DNA of 64,000 nucleotides, taken from assembly GCA_018222765.1 (NCBI GenBank), contig JAAEZT010000004.1, forward strand, positions 62,001-126,000. Reading direction: 5' to 3'. The position numbers and the translations under genes are program-made. Below, one piece after another: positions 53,329 through 61,585 of the stretch; position 1 is the first letter of the stretch, and each line of letters begins with the position of its first letter. Origin of the DNA: a bacterium (GTDB lineage: Bacteria > Verrucomicrobiota > Verrucomicrobiia > Verrucomicrobiales > Akkermansiaceae). Under the pieces are notes generated by a model. That model was not told the origin of the DNA. It saw only the letters and a program-made list of their open reading frames with translations, and ran no database searches.

Positions 53329-53772
53329 CTAGAAGAAACGGCGGGCCTTCAATGAGCTCTGTAGCATTTTGAGGTAAGCCTTTACCGAGTTGGGTCGGTC
53401 GGCGGTTTTGAAGACATTGCCTTTGGCGTCCATAAGAAGGACGGTAGGGTAGCCTCTGATCTTGTATTTCTTGGCGAGTTCCTTGTTTTGCTTTTTCAAG
53501 GCGTCGGTTTGTTCCTTCTTGCGCGGGTAGTCGAGTTCGACGATCACAAAGTCCTTCTCAGCTTCTTTGACGAATTCCTCCTTGGAAAAAATGTTTTTGT
53601 GAAGCGCTTTGCAGGGTGGGCACCAGTCGGAACCGGTGAAGATGACGAGCATCGACTTCTTGTTTTTGGCGGCCTCGGCTTTGGCAGCAGCGAAGTCGGT
53701 TTTGAATTCACCGGCGGAAGCGATTCCGATAACGGCAGTTGAGATCATCGTGATGGCGAGTTTCTTTATCAT
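53329..53772 (-). CDS. Exported thioredoxin-like protein (thioredoxin_7 type)
   Basis: 147 residues: signal peptide (1-20), then a thioredoxin fold with SDWCPPCKALHKNIF (Cys-Pro-Pro-Cys), VIVELDYPRK and the cis-Pro loop IRGYPTVLLMD. The W-C-P-P-C site and long lysine-rich helix resemble DsbD-gamma/SoxW-like periplasmic thiol reductases. It should reduce or isomerise disulfides of exported proteins. It is divergent from rdgB, with 75 bp between starts in an A/T-rich stretch. Confidence 0.9.
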   Translation of the reverse strand: MIKKLAITMISTAVIGIASAGEFKTDFAAAKAEAAKNKKSMLVIFTGSDWCPPCKALHKNIFSKEEFVKEAEKDFVIVELDYPRKKEQTDALKKQNKELAKKYKIRGYPTVLLMDAKGNVFKTADRPNSVKAYLKMLQSSLKARRFF

Positions 53773-53847
53773 GGTTATTAAGCGTTTTTTGGAGAGGTTT
53801 TATTCCAAATTAATCGAAATTAATTTTTCAGCTGCTAGAAATAGCTG

Positions 53848-54435
53848 ATGACAAAACGATTGGTAGTCGCGACTCGCAATGTACACAAGGTGGAAGAAAT
53901 CCGGGCGATTTTGACGGATTACGAGGTTTGTGATTTATCGGTGATTTCAGACCCTCCGATTGTTGAGGAAACGGGAACGACATTTTTAGCCAACGCCACT
54001 TTGAAGGCCCTTGCCATTAGCGAGCTGACCGATGCTTTGGTGCTTTCCGACGATTCGGGGCTGGAAGTGGATGCTCTGGGCGGAGATCCGGGGGTGTTTT
54101 CATCGAGGTATGGAGGTGAGGACGGCAACGATGCTCTCAATAATGCCAAGCTTTTGCGGGAGTTAGAAGAGGAGTCTAATCGAAGGGCGCGCTTTCGTTG
54201 TGTCATCGTGCTGGCGCGGAGCGGGGAGAGTCTGGCAGACTTTTCGGGAGCGGTCGAAGGCTTGATCTTGAAGGCGGCCCAGGAGGGTGAAGGGGGATTT
54301 GGTTATGATCCTTTGTTCGTTCCTGATGGGCACGAAGAGAGCTTTGCCCGATTGGGAGAAGAGGTGAAACATACCATGAGTCATCGCGCGCGGGCTCTTG
54401 ATGGGGTGAAGGGTTGGCTTGCTGAGAATGGTTGA
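53848..54435 (+). CDS. rdgB: XTP/dITP diphosphatase (HAM1/RdgB)
   Basis: 195 residues, full length. VATRNVHKVEEIR (substrate loop), LSDDSGLEVDALGGDPGVFSSRY (catalytic acid/metal site), GFGYDPLFVP and SHRARAL are the family signatures. It hydrolyses ITP, dITP and XTP to monophosphates and so keeps deaminated purines out of nucleic acids. Stand-alone in this window. Confidence 0.97.
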   Translation: MTKRLVVATRNVHKVEEIRAILTDYEVCDLSVISDPPIVEETGTTFLANATLKALAISELTDALVLSDDSGLEVDALGGDPGVFSSRYGGEDGNDALNNAKLLRELEEESNRRARFRCVIVLARSGESLADFSGAVEGLILKAAQEGEGGFGYDPLFVPDGHEESFARLGEEVKHTMSHRARALDGVKGWLAENG

Positions 54436-54503
54436 TTATTAAAAAAAATTGACATCTTCGTGAGATTTAAGAGCTTGGTTTTCACCCTATCTCCCGCGCT
54501 GCC

Positions 54504-54755
54504 ATGTTCTCTCGCCTTTTCGTTCTGATTTTTTTCGGAACTTTTCTTCTCAGCTGCAGTCCGGATCCACGATGGGGGCCTCCGAGAAGCGGTCTGCGGG
54601 AACCGATGGAGTGGCAGTATCGTAATTCAAACAAGTCGACCTCAATTTCCTACGATGAGCCGGAGACCCGTCGTTCAGAGCAGGCGGTGGCATTCGTGAC
54701 TTATCGGCCGGATTCAGTCCCGGCAATTGAGTTTGTGATAAGAGAGTCTTATTAG
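54504..54755 (+). CDS. Small lipoprotein
   Basis: 83 residues. The N-terminus MFSRLFVLIFFGTFLLSC ends in a lipobox (LLSC), so Cys18 should be lipidated. The mature part is about 65 residues, Pro/Arg/Ser-rich and otherwise unrecognised. A TTGACA hexamer at 54449 could be part of its promoter, though no good -10 is seen. Its end overlaps the GH78-like gene on the other strand by 4 bp. Confidence 0.7.
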   Translation: MFSRLFVLIFFGTFLLSCSPDPRWGPPRSGLREPMEWQYRNSNKSTSISYDEPETRRSEQAVAFVTYRPDSVPAIEFVIRESY

Positions 54756-56389
54756 TTTTGCTTTACGGTGAACTTATAGGAGCCGGATTGCAGAATGTAA
54801 TTGGCTGCGGTGTCGGTTCGACTGACCTGCTCGACACCCCCGGCGTCTTTGGGTGTTTTTCCTGATTCGGTGATGACGGATCCTTTGGTGGCAGGGAGGA
54901 CGAGTTGAGCGAGGACGCCGGGAGGAACGGTGCAGTTGAATGTGAGCCCGCCCTTGTCTTCTTTTTTCCAGTGAATTTTGATGCGGCCAGCTGATGAGTC
55001 GTAGTGGGTCTTGACCCACTGGATCTTGTTGCTAGAGGGTATCTGCGGAGTTAATCGCAGCTGCCGGAATCCGGGCTGAACGCTGTTGATGCCAGCCAGG
55101 GAAGACATCATCCAATCAGTGAGCCCATTGCCGATGAAGTGTTCTTTGACTTTGCCTGACATTTGTTTGTCGACGAGTTCAAATGCGAGATCTTGATTGC
55201 CAGTGAGGTAAAGAACCGGGAGAAGGTATTCTGCTCCAAGTGGGCCGACCTTAATGCCATCTTTTTTGAGGGAGCTGATCAAGGAATTGACAATGCTCTG
55301 TTGTTGTTCCGGCATGAGAACTGCGCATCGCAGAGCGAGTAGGTGAGCGGTTTGAGTTTTGATTTTTAGGCTTCCGTTTTTGGCGATGTATTTGTTTTGA
55401 AAGCTTTCCCTGATACGCTGAGCGTAGTCTTTATAGCGGATGACATTGAGTGGTTCTCCAGCGGGAAGGGCTAATTGACGCATGATGCGAGTCGCCATTC
55501 CCATGAGGCAAATGTTGAGGTATTCAGGAGGAGTTCCGTCGATCACGCTGATCTTGGTTCCCCATTGCTTGCCGGTGAACTTGGGGTCAAATTTTTCTCG
55601 CGCAATGAGGTGTCTTTCCGCAATGGGCCAGCGCTTTTTGGCTTCCTCATCATCACCGGTCATCCACCAAAGGGCGTAGGGGAGAATAATGCCGGCATTG
55701 GCATCAATCGCATTGTAGTCGTTCTTGCCGGGTGAAGAGGGATAATGACCTTCTGCGGTGCGGTCTTCTTCGAGAGTTTTGAGATATTGTAAGAGTGAGG
55801 CTGTCGCGTCGAAGTTGTAGTAGAATTCGCGGGCCGATCGTTGCACTTCTGCGGGCGTTCCAAGTCCTTGTTGGTTCCCTGCGGAAATTTTTTTCAGTCG
55901 TTGTTCCAGCTGTGCGATGGATTCCTCGTAGAGCATGTTGAGTGGGCCATGGTTACTTTCGAAACCAGAGAGTCGAGAGGCCGGGGAGAGGCCGGCGGTC
56001 GTAAATCTGGCTGGGGTGCTCCAGTCACCCCAGGTTTTGCTTTCATCAAAAATACGAACTTTCCAGTGAACTTCCTGTCCGGTTTTGAGGGGCTTACCTG
56101 CCCACTTGCGAAGGTTGCGATTGGTGTCGGTTTCCGACTTGTGATCTAAGAGGTCGCCCTTTCCGGCAGCGAGATTCTCGGCACTGCTGGCGGCGAGAAT
56201 GTGGCAGCCGAGTTGGCGTTTGGAGCGGCCGTCGGATTTGAGGACCCAGCTGAGGCGTGGCGAGTTACTTACCCCGACGGGATTTGTCTGGTGATCAACT
56301 TTTAGCCCGGTGGCATTAATGAGGGCCCCGATGGCGGAGGTAGCAAAAAAGAGCGGGAGTAGAAGGGTGGGTAGAATGGCTCGTTTCAT
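54752..56389 (-). CDS. Shortened GH78 (alpha-L-rhamnosidase)-like protein lacking catalytic motifs
   Basis: 545 residues, against about 900 or more for the family. A signal peptide (1-21) leads to the typical N-terminal fibronectin-like domain (about 22-130, ATGLKVDHQTNPVGV, PRLSWVL, VHWKVRIFDE). Then part of the alpha-barrel (about 190-440, LPYALWWMTGD, TQTAHLLALRCAVLMPE, GPLGAEYLLPVLYLTGNQDLAFEL) and the C-terminal beta domain (AGINSVQPGFRQLRLTPQI) follow. The segment with the catalytic D..QR.E..GW.GD motif and the YPSWGY..GATT.WE motif are missing. It may be an internally deleted enzyme on the way to decay, or a sugar-binding derivative. Confidence 0.78.
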   Translation of the reverse strand: MKRAILPTLLLPLFFATSAIGALINATGLKVDHQTNPVGVSNSPRLSWVLKSDGRSKRQLGCHILAASSAENLAAGKGDLLDHKSETDTNRNLRKWAGKPLKTGQEVHWKVRIFDESKTWGDWSTPARFTTAGLSPASRLSGFESNHGPLNMLYEESIAQLEQRLKKISAGNQQGLGTPAEVQRSAREFYYNFDATASLLQYLKTLEEDRTAEGHYPSSPGKNDYNAIDANAGIILPYALWWMTGDDEEAKKRWPIAERHLIAREKFDPKFTGKQWGTKISVIDGTPPEYLNICLMGMATRIMRQLALPAGEPLNVIRYKDYAQRIRESFQNKYIAKNGSLKIKTQTAHLLALRCAVLMPEQQQSIVNSLISSLKKDGIKVGPLGAEYLLPVLYLTGNQDLAFELVDKQMSGKVKEHFIGNGLTDWMMSSLAGINSVQPGFRQLRLTPQIPSSNKIQWVKTHYDSSAGRIKIHWKKEDKGGLTFNCTVPPGVLAQLVLPATKGSVITESGKTPKDAGGVEQVSRTDTAANYILQSGSYKFTVKQN

Positions 56390-56439
56390 CTGGGGGATAA
56401 GAAAACCTTCTCTTTGCGATTTCGCAAGCAGTCTTGTGA

Positions 56440-56872
56440 TCAGGATGTGACTTCGATAAAGGTTGTTCTCTTTTTGGTGACGCGATGATCGAGGGGAACC
56501 GGGAGGGGTTGCGCGATGATGTGGCTATTTGTCAGGGTGTGATTGGAAGGGGTCACGGTGTGGAATTTCCTTGGACCGTCGGGGCCATGGGCAGGATGAG
56601 TTGTCCGGCTAGGTTGCGTCCCACCAAGTTTCCGCTGTTGAGGTAGTTGTTCATGGCCTTAACTGCGGCTTTGCCGACCTTTTCGGCACTGAGATTGTGG
56701 GAACCGAAGGTAGTGATGCACACGGTGATTTTTTTGTGGGCGATTTCCAGGGCAAAGCAGTTTCCGGGTCCCTAGGATTCGGGTTGGGAAGTGTAGTCCG
56801 GGCTATCGCGTGTGCCGCGTGCTTCGCGGACGAGTAAGGTCTCGGATGGTGAGTTGCCGGAGCATTTAAGGG
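56440..56872 (-). pseudogene. RNA 3'-terminal phosphate cyclase remnant (rtcA)
   Basis: The minus strand has GPGNCFALEIA, TTFGSHNLSAEKVGKAAVKA, NNYLNSGNLVGRNLAGQLILPMA, ending at a TGA (56553). In the next frame THPSNHT-like VTPSNHTLTNSHIIAQPLP runs to a TGA at 56440. These match the C-terminal third of RtcA in order (QGPGNTVSLEVE, VSAEVVA..., YLAS..AVGEYLADQLVLPMA, PSCHLLTNIAVVERFLP in E. coli). There is one in-frame TAG (56772-56774), one frameshift near 56553 and no N-terminal two-thirds, so the gene is dead. The rest was probably lost when the PLD gene region was joined. Confidence 0.82.
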
Positions 56873-56933
56873 AAGAGAAGCTATGAGACCTTGATTCCTC
56901 TGATTGGGTGTAGTTGGTCTTAAAGATTTAATC

Positions 56934-57605
56934 TTAGCTCAGCCGCTTCCAAAGCTCGTCGAACTTCGATTGAAAACTGTTCACGAGTTTACGGTTGTTG
57001 GTGACGATAATATTTTCGTCGTTCTCGGTGGCGGCGGAGCGTGTCCAGTTGTAACTGCCGGTGAGGAGAAGATCGTTGTCGGCGACAGCGAACTTGTGGT
57101 GCATGTGTGCGGTGGTGCGGTCGAAACGGCAGTTAATGCCAGCGCGTCGGAGGTGGTCGAGATCGGAGCCGAGGTCCTTGGATTTGTCGTCATCGGAAAT
57201 GATGCGAATGCGGATCTTACGGGCGTGGGCTTCTTCGAGTTTTTGGGTAATACGGTTATCAGTGATGGTGAAGATACAGATGTCGAGAGACTCGCGTGCT
57301 TCGCCGATGAGACGGCGGATGCGATGAAGGCAATCTTTGCCGGGGCTGAAGTAGGCGCTCGCCTTAACTTTGTTTTCTTTGGCGTAGAGGAGTTTAATGA
57401 CGTCCTGAAGCCAGTCGAGTGCGGTGATCTGGCCGAACTCGCCGATTGCGTTGTTGGCCAAACGAAAAGCGAGTTGCCGGGTCTTGGCCAGCCCGACGGG
57501 ATCGCTTCCGATTTTGGCGAGATGGACTTTGAGTCCCTTCCTCTCGGACCGGCTGAGGGCAAAGTCCTCAAGTGATTTCCGAAGAAAGGATTCCAGTTCG
57601 TCCAT
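56934..57605 (-). CDS. Single-HKD phospholipase D-family nuclease-like protein
   Basis: 223 residues from the ATG at 57605, chosen because upstream codons overlap the retropepsin gene. An N-terminal helical region (about 1-75) precedes a PLD/Nuc-type domain (about 80-220) with one HKD motif, HMHHKFAVADNDLLLTGSYNW, and CIFTITDNRI. A single HKD per chain means the active site would form by dimerisation, as in Nuc and PLD6. Expected activity is cleavage of phosphodiesters; the substrate is unknown. No signal peptide. Confidence 0.85.
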   Translation of the reverse strand: MDELESFLRKSLEDFALSRSERKGLKVHLAKIGSDPVGLAKTRQLAFRLANNAIGEFGQITALDWLQDVIKLLYAKENKVKASAYFSPGKDCLHRIRRLIGEARESLDICIFTITDNRITQKLEEAHARKIRIRIISDDDKSKDLGSDLDHLRRAGINCRFDRTTAHMHHKFAVADNDLLLTGSYNWTRSAATENDENIIVTNNRKLVNSFQSKFDELWKRLS

Positions 57606-57613
57606 TTTGGCGT

Positions 57614-59044
57614 TTATTTCTGCCTTTTCAGGAAGATGCGGCTTTCGCGGTAAGTGATAACAGCCTCGAGTTCGCGCATGTAGTCTGCTCCGAAAAGCCC
57701 GACCCACTCTTGTTGCTTGTTCTCCTGATTCCGCCTCAAGTCAGTGGCGAGAAGAATTCGGTTGGTGAGAGTGGCGTCGCCCATGGTGATCTTGTCGATA
57801 TTGGTGGCAGCGGCAGGTGCAGAGCCTCCGATGCCGTAGACTTTCTTGTTCATTGGGCCGACCTCGCAACCGGTCCTCTTGGCCCAATCGAGGTGGAGCA
57901 AGCTACTGTCAGCCCCCGTGTCGATCATCCAGAGGACCTCGTTGTCGTTCAGGGTTCCATCAACGAAGATGTGGTTCCCTTTGCGTTCGTATTGGAAAGA
58001 TTGGAAACGGCGGAGGTCGAGGAGTTCCTCAATGGTGAGGCCGCGGCAGTGTGCCATGAAGTCGGCTTTCTCTTGGCTCCAGCCGACAACATAGGCAACG
58101 TCTTCGTCGGACATTGAGAAGGTTGCAAATGATTTGCGCTTGCCGTTGAGCCCTTCAATAATGGCAGAGTTGCCCTCTTTGCCGACGAGCTTTCCACGGA
58201 ATTGCTTCTTATCCTTCATGGTGAAGATCCGGAAACTGAAGTCATCGTCGTCTTTGCCATTTCTTTCGATTTGAGCGATGTCTGAGTTGTCGGGGCGGAA
58301 GAAGATCGTGCGCTCCTTGTAGGAAATCACAGCCTCCAGCTTGATGAGGTATTCGGCACCAAGGAGGATGTCCTCATTGCGTTTAAACCCCTTGGGCATA
58401 TTGTGGTCGCGGTCTGCGGCTTGAATTTCTTCGTCCAGGAAGATGCTGCTGCCGAGCTCGAGTTTGGGGATTTCAGCGGTGCCTGCGGGCTGGAAGCCAG
58501 CAACACCCCAGATTTTTTGGTCCATGGGGCCAATCTTGCAACCGGCAGCCGTGGTGAAGGGGGCGTGGAGCAAAGTGGTTCCGGCACCTGTATCGATTTG
58601 CACTTTGGCGGGCTTTCCGTTCAGCTTTCCGGTGATCATGATGGCATTGCCTTCGAACTTGAAGGGAATGGGCTCATAACCGCGGAGTTCGAGAAGCTGG
58701 CGGATGGTCAGGCCACGGCATTTTTGCAGGAAGACTGATTTGGCTTTGGGCCACTTCTTGATGTAGGTGAGATCTTCGGGGCTGATCTTGTCAAAGGGGA
58801 TGGTAGAGGGGGTCGATCGTCCTTTGACGAGGAGCTTGAAGGTTTTCTTTTCATCGTCGCGATCGACGAGGGCAGCTTGGATCTTTTTGCCGTCCACGCT
58901 GGTAAAGAGCCGGAGTTCAGGTTTGACGCTGATCTCTTCAGCTTCTTCTTCAGTGGTGGCTTCTTCTTTTTCGGCTTCCTTCTCCTGAGCAAAGGAAAAG
59001 GGTGCGAAGAGAAGAAGGAAAAGAGTGAGTGAAAGTGATTTCAT
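57614..59044 (-). CDS. Exported tandem SHD1-retropepsin protein
   Basis: 476 residues; signal peptide (1-19), a Glu/Lys-rich stretch (20-40), then two repeats of one layout. Repeat 1 has an SHD1 domain (about 44-98), a helix-loop CRGLTIRQLLELRGY, and a retropepsin-like domain with IDTGAGTTLLH (150-160) and LLGAEYL. Repeat 2 has SHD1 (about 271-322), CRGLTIEELLDLRRF, and retropepsin with IDTGADSSLLH (374-384) and LFGADYM. Each repeat supplies one DTG, so the chain could fold into a bilobal aspartic protease. Secreted and probably periplasmic. It starts 14 bp after another SHD1 gene. Confidence 0.85.
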   Translation of the reverse strand: MKSLSLTLFLLLFAPFSFAQEKEAEKEEATTEEEAEEISVKPELRLFTSVDGKKIQAALVDRDDEKKTFKLLVKGRSTPSTIPFDKISPEDLTYIKKWPKAKSVFLQKCRGLTIRQLLELRGYEPIPFKFEGNAIMITGKLNGKPAKVQIDTGAGTTLLHAPFTTAAGCKIGPMDQKIWGVAGFQPAGTAEIPKLELGSSIFLDEEIQAADRDHNMPKGFKRNEDILLGAEYLIKLEAVISYKERTIFFRPDNSDIAQIERNGKDDDDFSFRIFTMKDKKQFRGKLVGKEGNSAIIEGLNGKRKSFATFSMSDEDVAYVVGWSQEKADFMAHCRGLTIEELLDLRRFQSFQYERKGNHIFVDGTLNDNEVLWMIDTGADSSLLHLDWAKRTGCEVGPMNKKVYGIGGSAPAAATNIDKITMGDATLTNRILLATDLRRNQENKQQEWVGLFGADYMRELEAVITYRESRIFLKRQK

Positions 59045-59058
59045 CGGTGTGACAATTC

Positions 59059-60342
59059 TTATTTGAAGCTGGTGCTCTTAACGAACTCGGTCCAGGCGGC
59101 TTGGAATTCTTCGACTGTTTCGTGGCCGAAGATTTTTGCGATCTCGATCGGTGCGGGAACCTGGTTGCTGGACTCGATGCGGGTTACCATTTCGGCGAAG
59201 GCGACAAGGCGTGCTGAGTCGCTTTCGATGTAGTAAGCGAAGGAATACATGAGAACGAGCTGTTCTGGGGTGAGGTCGGCCGAGGTGAAGGAAAGGAGTT
59301 TCTCCAGATCAGGGGTGACCTTGCCCTGTCGAACGAGCTTGCGAAGAGTCTTGGCCCAGGAGCGTCCGTCTTTAAAACCGCTGGCGGAGGAGATTTCGTC
59401 TTCTTCGCCATACTTACCGGCATCAAGGAGCTGGGTTTCTGATTTGTCGGCGAGTTGGATTTCCTTGAAGTAGGCGTGACCAGTGGTGAGGGCAAAGTAT
59501 CCGGTCGGAGAGATGTCGCTGACGCCTCCCATTTGATGGGAGATGAGCATGCCGGCGAGTCCGTGAGTGGGGAAAGGGCCGAAGACCTTTTTGTAGCTGC
59601 GATCGTTTCCATCACGAATGCGGAAGACCTTTGCCGTTTCGAAGGCGTTGAATTCTTCCTGCTCGTCTTCAGGGAGGCGGATCGAAGTTCCAGCGACGCG
59701 CATCCAGAGAGTGCTGATCCTATTAGATTGTTGCTGGGCTACATTTTCGTCGGTGATGTTGTTGCGTAGCCAGTTGGCATACCACTTGCCGAGTTCTCCG
59801 TATACGTCCTCGTCGGTGGTGACGATGATGACTTTTCTTTTGTCACCCCAGTCTTCGCGGAAGTTCATGTGCTGGAAAGCCATGCCGTGCCAGAGGCGCT
59901 CGGCCATTTCTGCGAGAGCCTTGCCGCTGAAGCGTCCGGTGGAAGCAATGAGAAAGTGCTCGGACTCAATGAGGTTGAAGGCCAGATGGGTGCTGTCGCC
60001 AAATCCCATCTTCTTTTCGAGAGTCTTGATAGTTTTTTTGTCAAAGCGGATGTCTTCCTCGGGAATACTAAGTTTTACGTCGGTGAGGATTTTTTTATCG
60101 GCTTCGGCGAAGTCGACGAGGTGGGCACGGTCGGCGAGAGAGAGGGTCGCGACCTTGACTTTGATTACCTTATTCTCCGGGGTGACCAGATGGACTTCGC
60201 CTTTATCCAATTTTTGGAATTTGGCTTTAACGGTGCTGCCGGAGGCAGAGGTCCAAACACGGACTTCGGCGGCTTGCAATGGGCTGAGGCAGGAGAGCGC
60301 GAACAGTGCGGCGAATCCTCCCAATCGATGAAGTAGTCTCAT
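59059..60342 (-). CDS. Secreted SHD1-domain protein of unknown function
   Basis: 427 residues. Signal peptide (1-24), then an SLA1-homology domain (about 27-78, VRVWTSASGSTVKAKFQ ... TLSLADRAHLVDF). The large remainder (about 95-427) is alpha/beta and recalls gluzincin-like folds in layout (KRKVIIVTTDEDVYGELG, FPTHGLAGMLISHQMGG), but no HExxH is present. It is likely co-transcribed with the downstream tandem retropepsin gene (14 bp apart) and both carry SHD1, so a shared complex or substrate is possible. Confidence 0.78.
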   Translation of the reverse strand: MRLLHRLGGFAALFALSCLSPLQAAEVRVWTSASGSTVKAKFQKLDKGEVHLVTPENKVIKVKVATLSLADRAHLVDFAEADKKILTDVKLSIPEEDIRFDKKTIKTLEKKMGFGDSTHLAFNLIESEHFLIASTGRFSGKALAEMAERLWHGMAFQHMNFREDWGDKRKVIIVTTDEDVYGELGKWYANWLRNNITDENVAQQQSNRISTLWMRVAGTSIRLPEDEQEEFNAFETAKVFRIRDGNDRSYKKVFGPFPTHGLAGMLISHQMGGVSDISPTGYFALTTGHAYFKEIQLADKSETQLLDAGKYGEEDEISSASGFKDGRSWAKTLRKLVRQGKVTPDLEKLLSFTSADLTPEQLVLMYSFAYYIESDSARLVAFAEMVTRIESSNQVPAPIEIAKIFGHETVEEFQAAWTEFVKSTSFK

Positions 60343-60542
60343 GCCGCGATGATTATCATGCGTTTTGTCAATTGGCTACCCGTAAAGTTGCTTGGGAAAC
60401 ATTAGATATTTAGTTTGTCTAAAGTAATTTTTCTCCGGTAAAACACTCTGGGACGAGTCGGTTATCGAGTGTGAGAGTAGTGGCATAACCGGAGATACGG
60501 TTCGCGTAATGGTGCGCAGGACGAGGCGCATAGCTACCATTA

Positions 60543-61472
60543 TTATTTTTTGTCCTCTTCTCCTTCCGCGGGTAGGCCGTTGATCAAATTGGTAAACTCG
60601 GTGATCCATCCGGGAGCGGAATTATGGCTGAGATGTTCCTTGAGATGAGTAAGCATCCTGAGGGCAGCCGCTTTCTCATCGCCTGCCGAGAAGAGGTCGG
60701 TTTCCATGCGCCAAACGAGATCGAGGCGGCCTTTCGCCAACCAGGCCTCCAGATCCGGGTTGCGGTCTTTGCCGACATTTCCCTCATCTCCCCAAGCCTT
60801 ATGGATCATACCGGAGTGTGTAATCCGGGCCGTCCAGGCGCTTTTGAGCTTGGCGATATTGTCGGGGTTACGAAGCGGTTTCATGATGATCAGTTCATAC
60901 ATTTGATCGATGGCCAAGGGGGCAGTGGGCCAGCTGGAAATCTTAAGTTCGTCGAGTTCATAAGCTTTGGCGAAAACAGTACTGAGAACGGAACTTCCTA
61001 GTATACCCTGATGGCCATCAAGGACTTCGGCATCGCGGAAGATGGCATCAATGGCGTTCGTCGCACGGGAGGACATCTTGTCCCGGGCTTTTGGATTTCC
61101 AGCTGCCTCAATGGTGGTGAGAAGCCAAGAGAGTTGGTGCCTGAGCGCTCGCTTAAATCCGGGATCATCGTGGCGATCTTTATAGCGACGTTTCCATTCG
61201 CGAAAATCTTGGGATTTTCGCGCTTTGTCCTGAAAAGAGATTTTTTCGTGGCATTTGAGGAACAAAGCAAGAGCCTCGCTGTCGCTATCGACCGCGTTTT
61301 TGAATGCGGCCAGCGCCACGCTATGGCGACTCTGAACGGTTTCATTGGAGGTCTCCTGGATGGCTTTGAGTCTATCTAGAAGCAACTCACGGTCGATTTC
61401 CGTCAATTCGGATTGGGCGGAGGCCATTCCGAGGGAGAAGACCCACAGGATGGATAGGATCAGAGATTTCAT
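60543..61472 (-). CDS. Secreted hypothetical protein
   Basis: 309 residues from the ATG at 61472, which gives a signal peptide (1-19, SLGMASAQS); the longer frame would reach the divergent Gfo/Idh gene. The mature part is mainly helical with charged repeats (FREWKRRYKDRHDD, AWTARITHSGMIHKAWGDEG). No known domain is recognised. It lies 200 bp before the SHD1 gene on the same strand. Confidence 0.75.
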   Translation of the reverse strand: MKSLILSILWVFSLGMASAQSELTEIDRELLLDRLKAIQETSNETVQSRHSVALAAFKNAVDSDSEALALFLKCHEKISFQDKARKSQDFREWKRRYKDRHDDPGFKRALRHQLSWLLTTIEAAGNPKARDKMSSRATNAIDAIFRDAEVLDGHQGILGSSVLSTVFAKAYELDELKISSWPTAPLAIDQMYELIIMKPLRNPDNIAKLKSAWTARITHSGMIHKAWGDEGNVGKDRNPDLEAWLAKGRLDLVWRMETDLFSAGDEKAAALRMLTHLKEHLSHNSAPGWITEFTNLINGLPAEGEEDKK

Positions 61473-61585
61473 AGGTTGAGGAACACTTTCAGAAGCTCTC
61501 GTCGCTGTCGAATCAGTTTCTGTCATTTGGCAAATTCGTTGAATTCCATGATTTCCTTCCGGATTGGACTCCGTATGTTCACAAG

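Noticed and set aside
56553-56774. Stops in the rtcA remnant as possible selenocysteine or recoding sites
   Set aside because: There is also a TAG and a true frameshift, RtcA has no Cys at these places, and the N-terminal two-thirds are gone; decay explains it.
60376-60542. Protein-like minus-strand stretch (with NRISGYATTLTLDNRLVPE) in the 200-bp gap
   Set aside because: It looks coding in one frame for about 40 codons but has no start and matches no family I know; too weak to list as a pseudogene.
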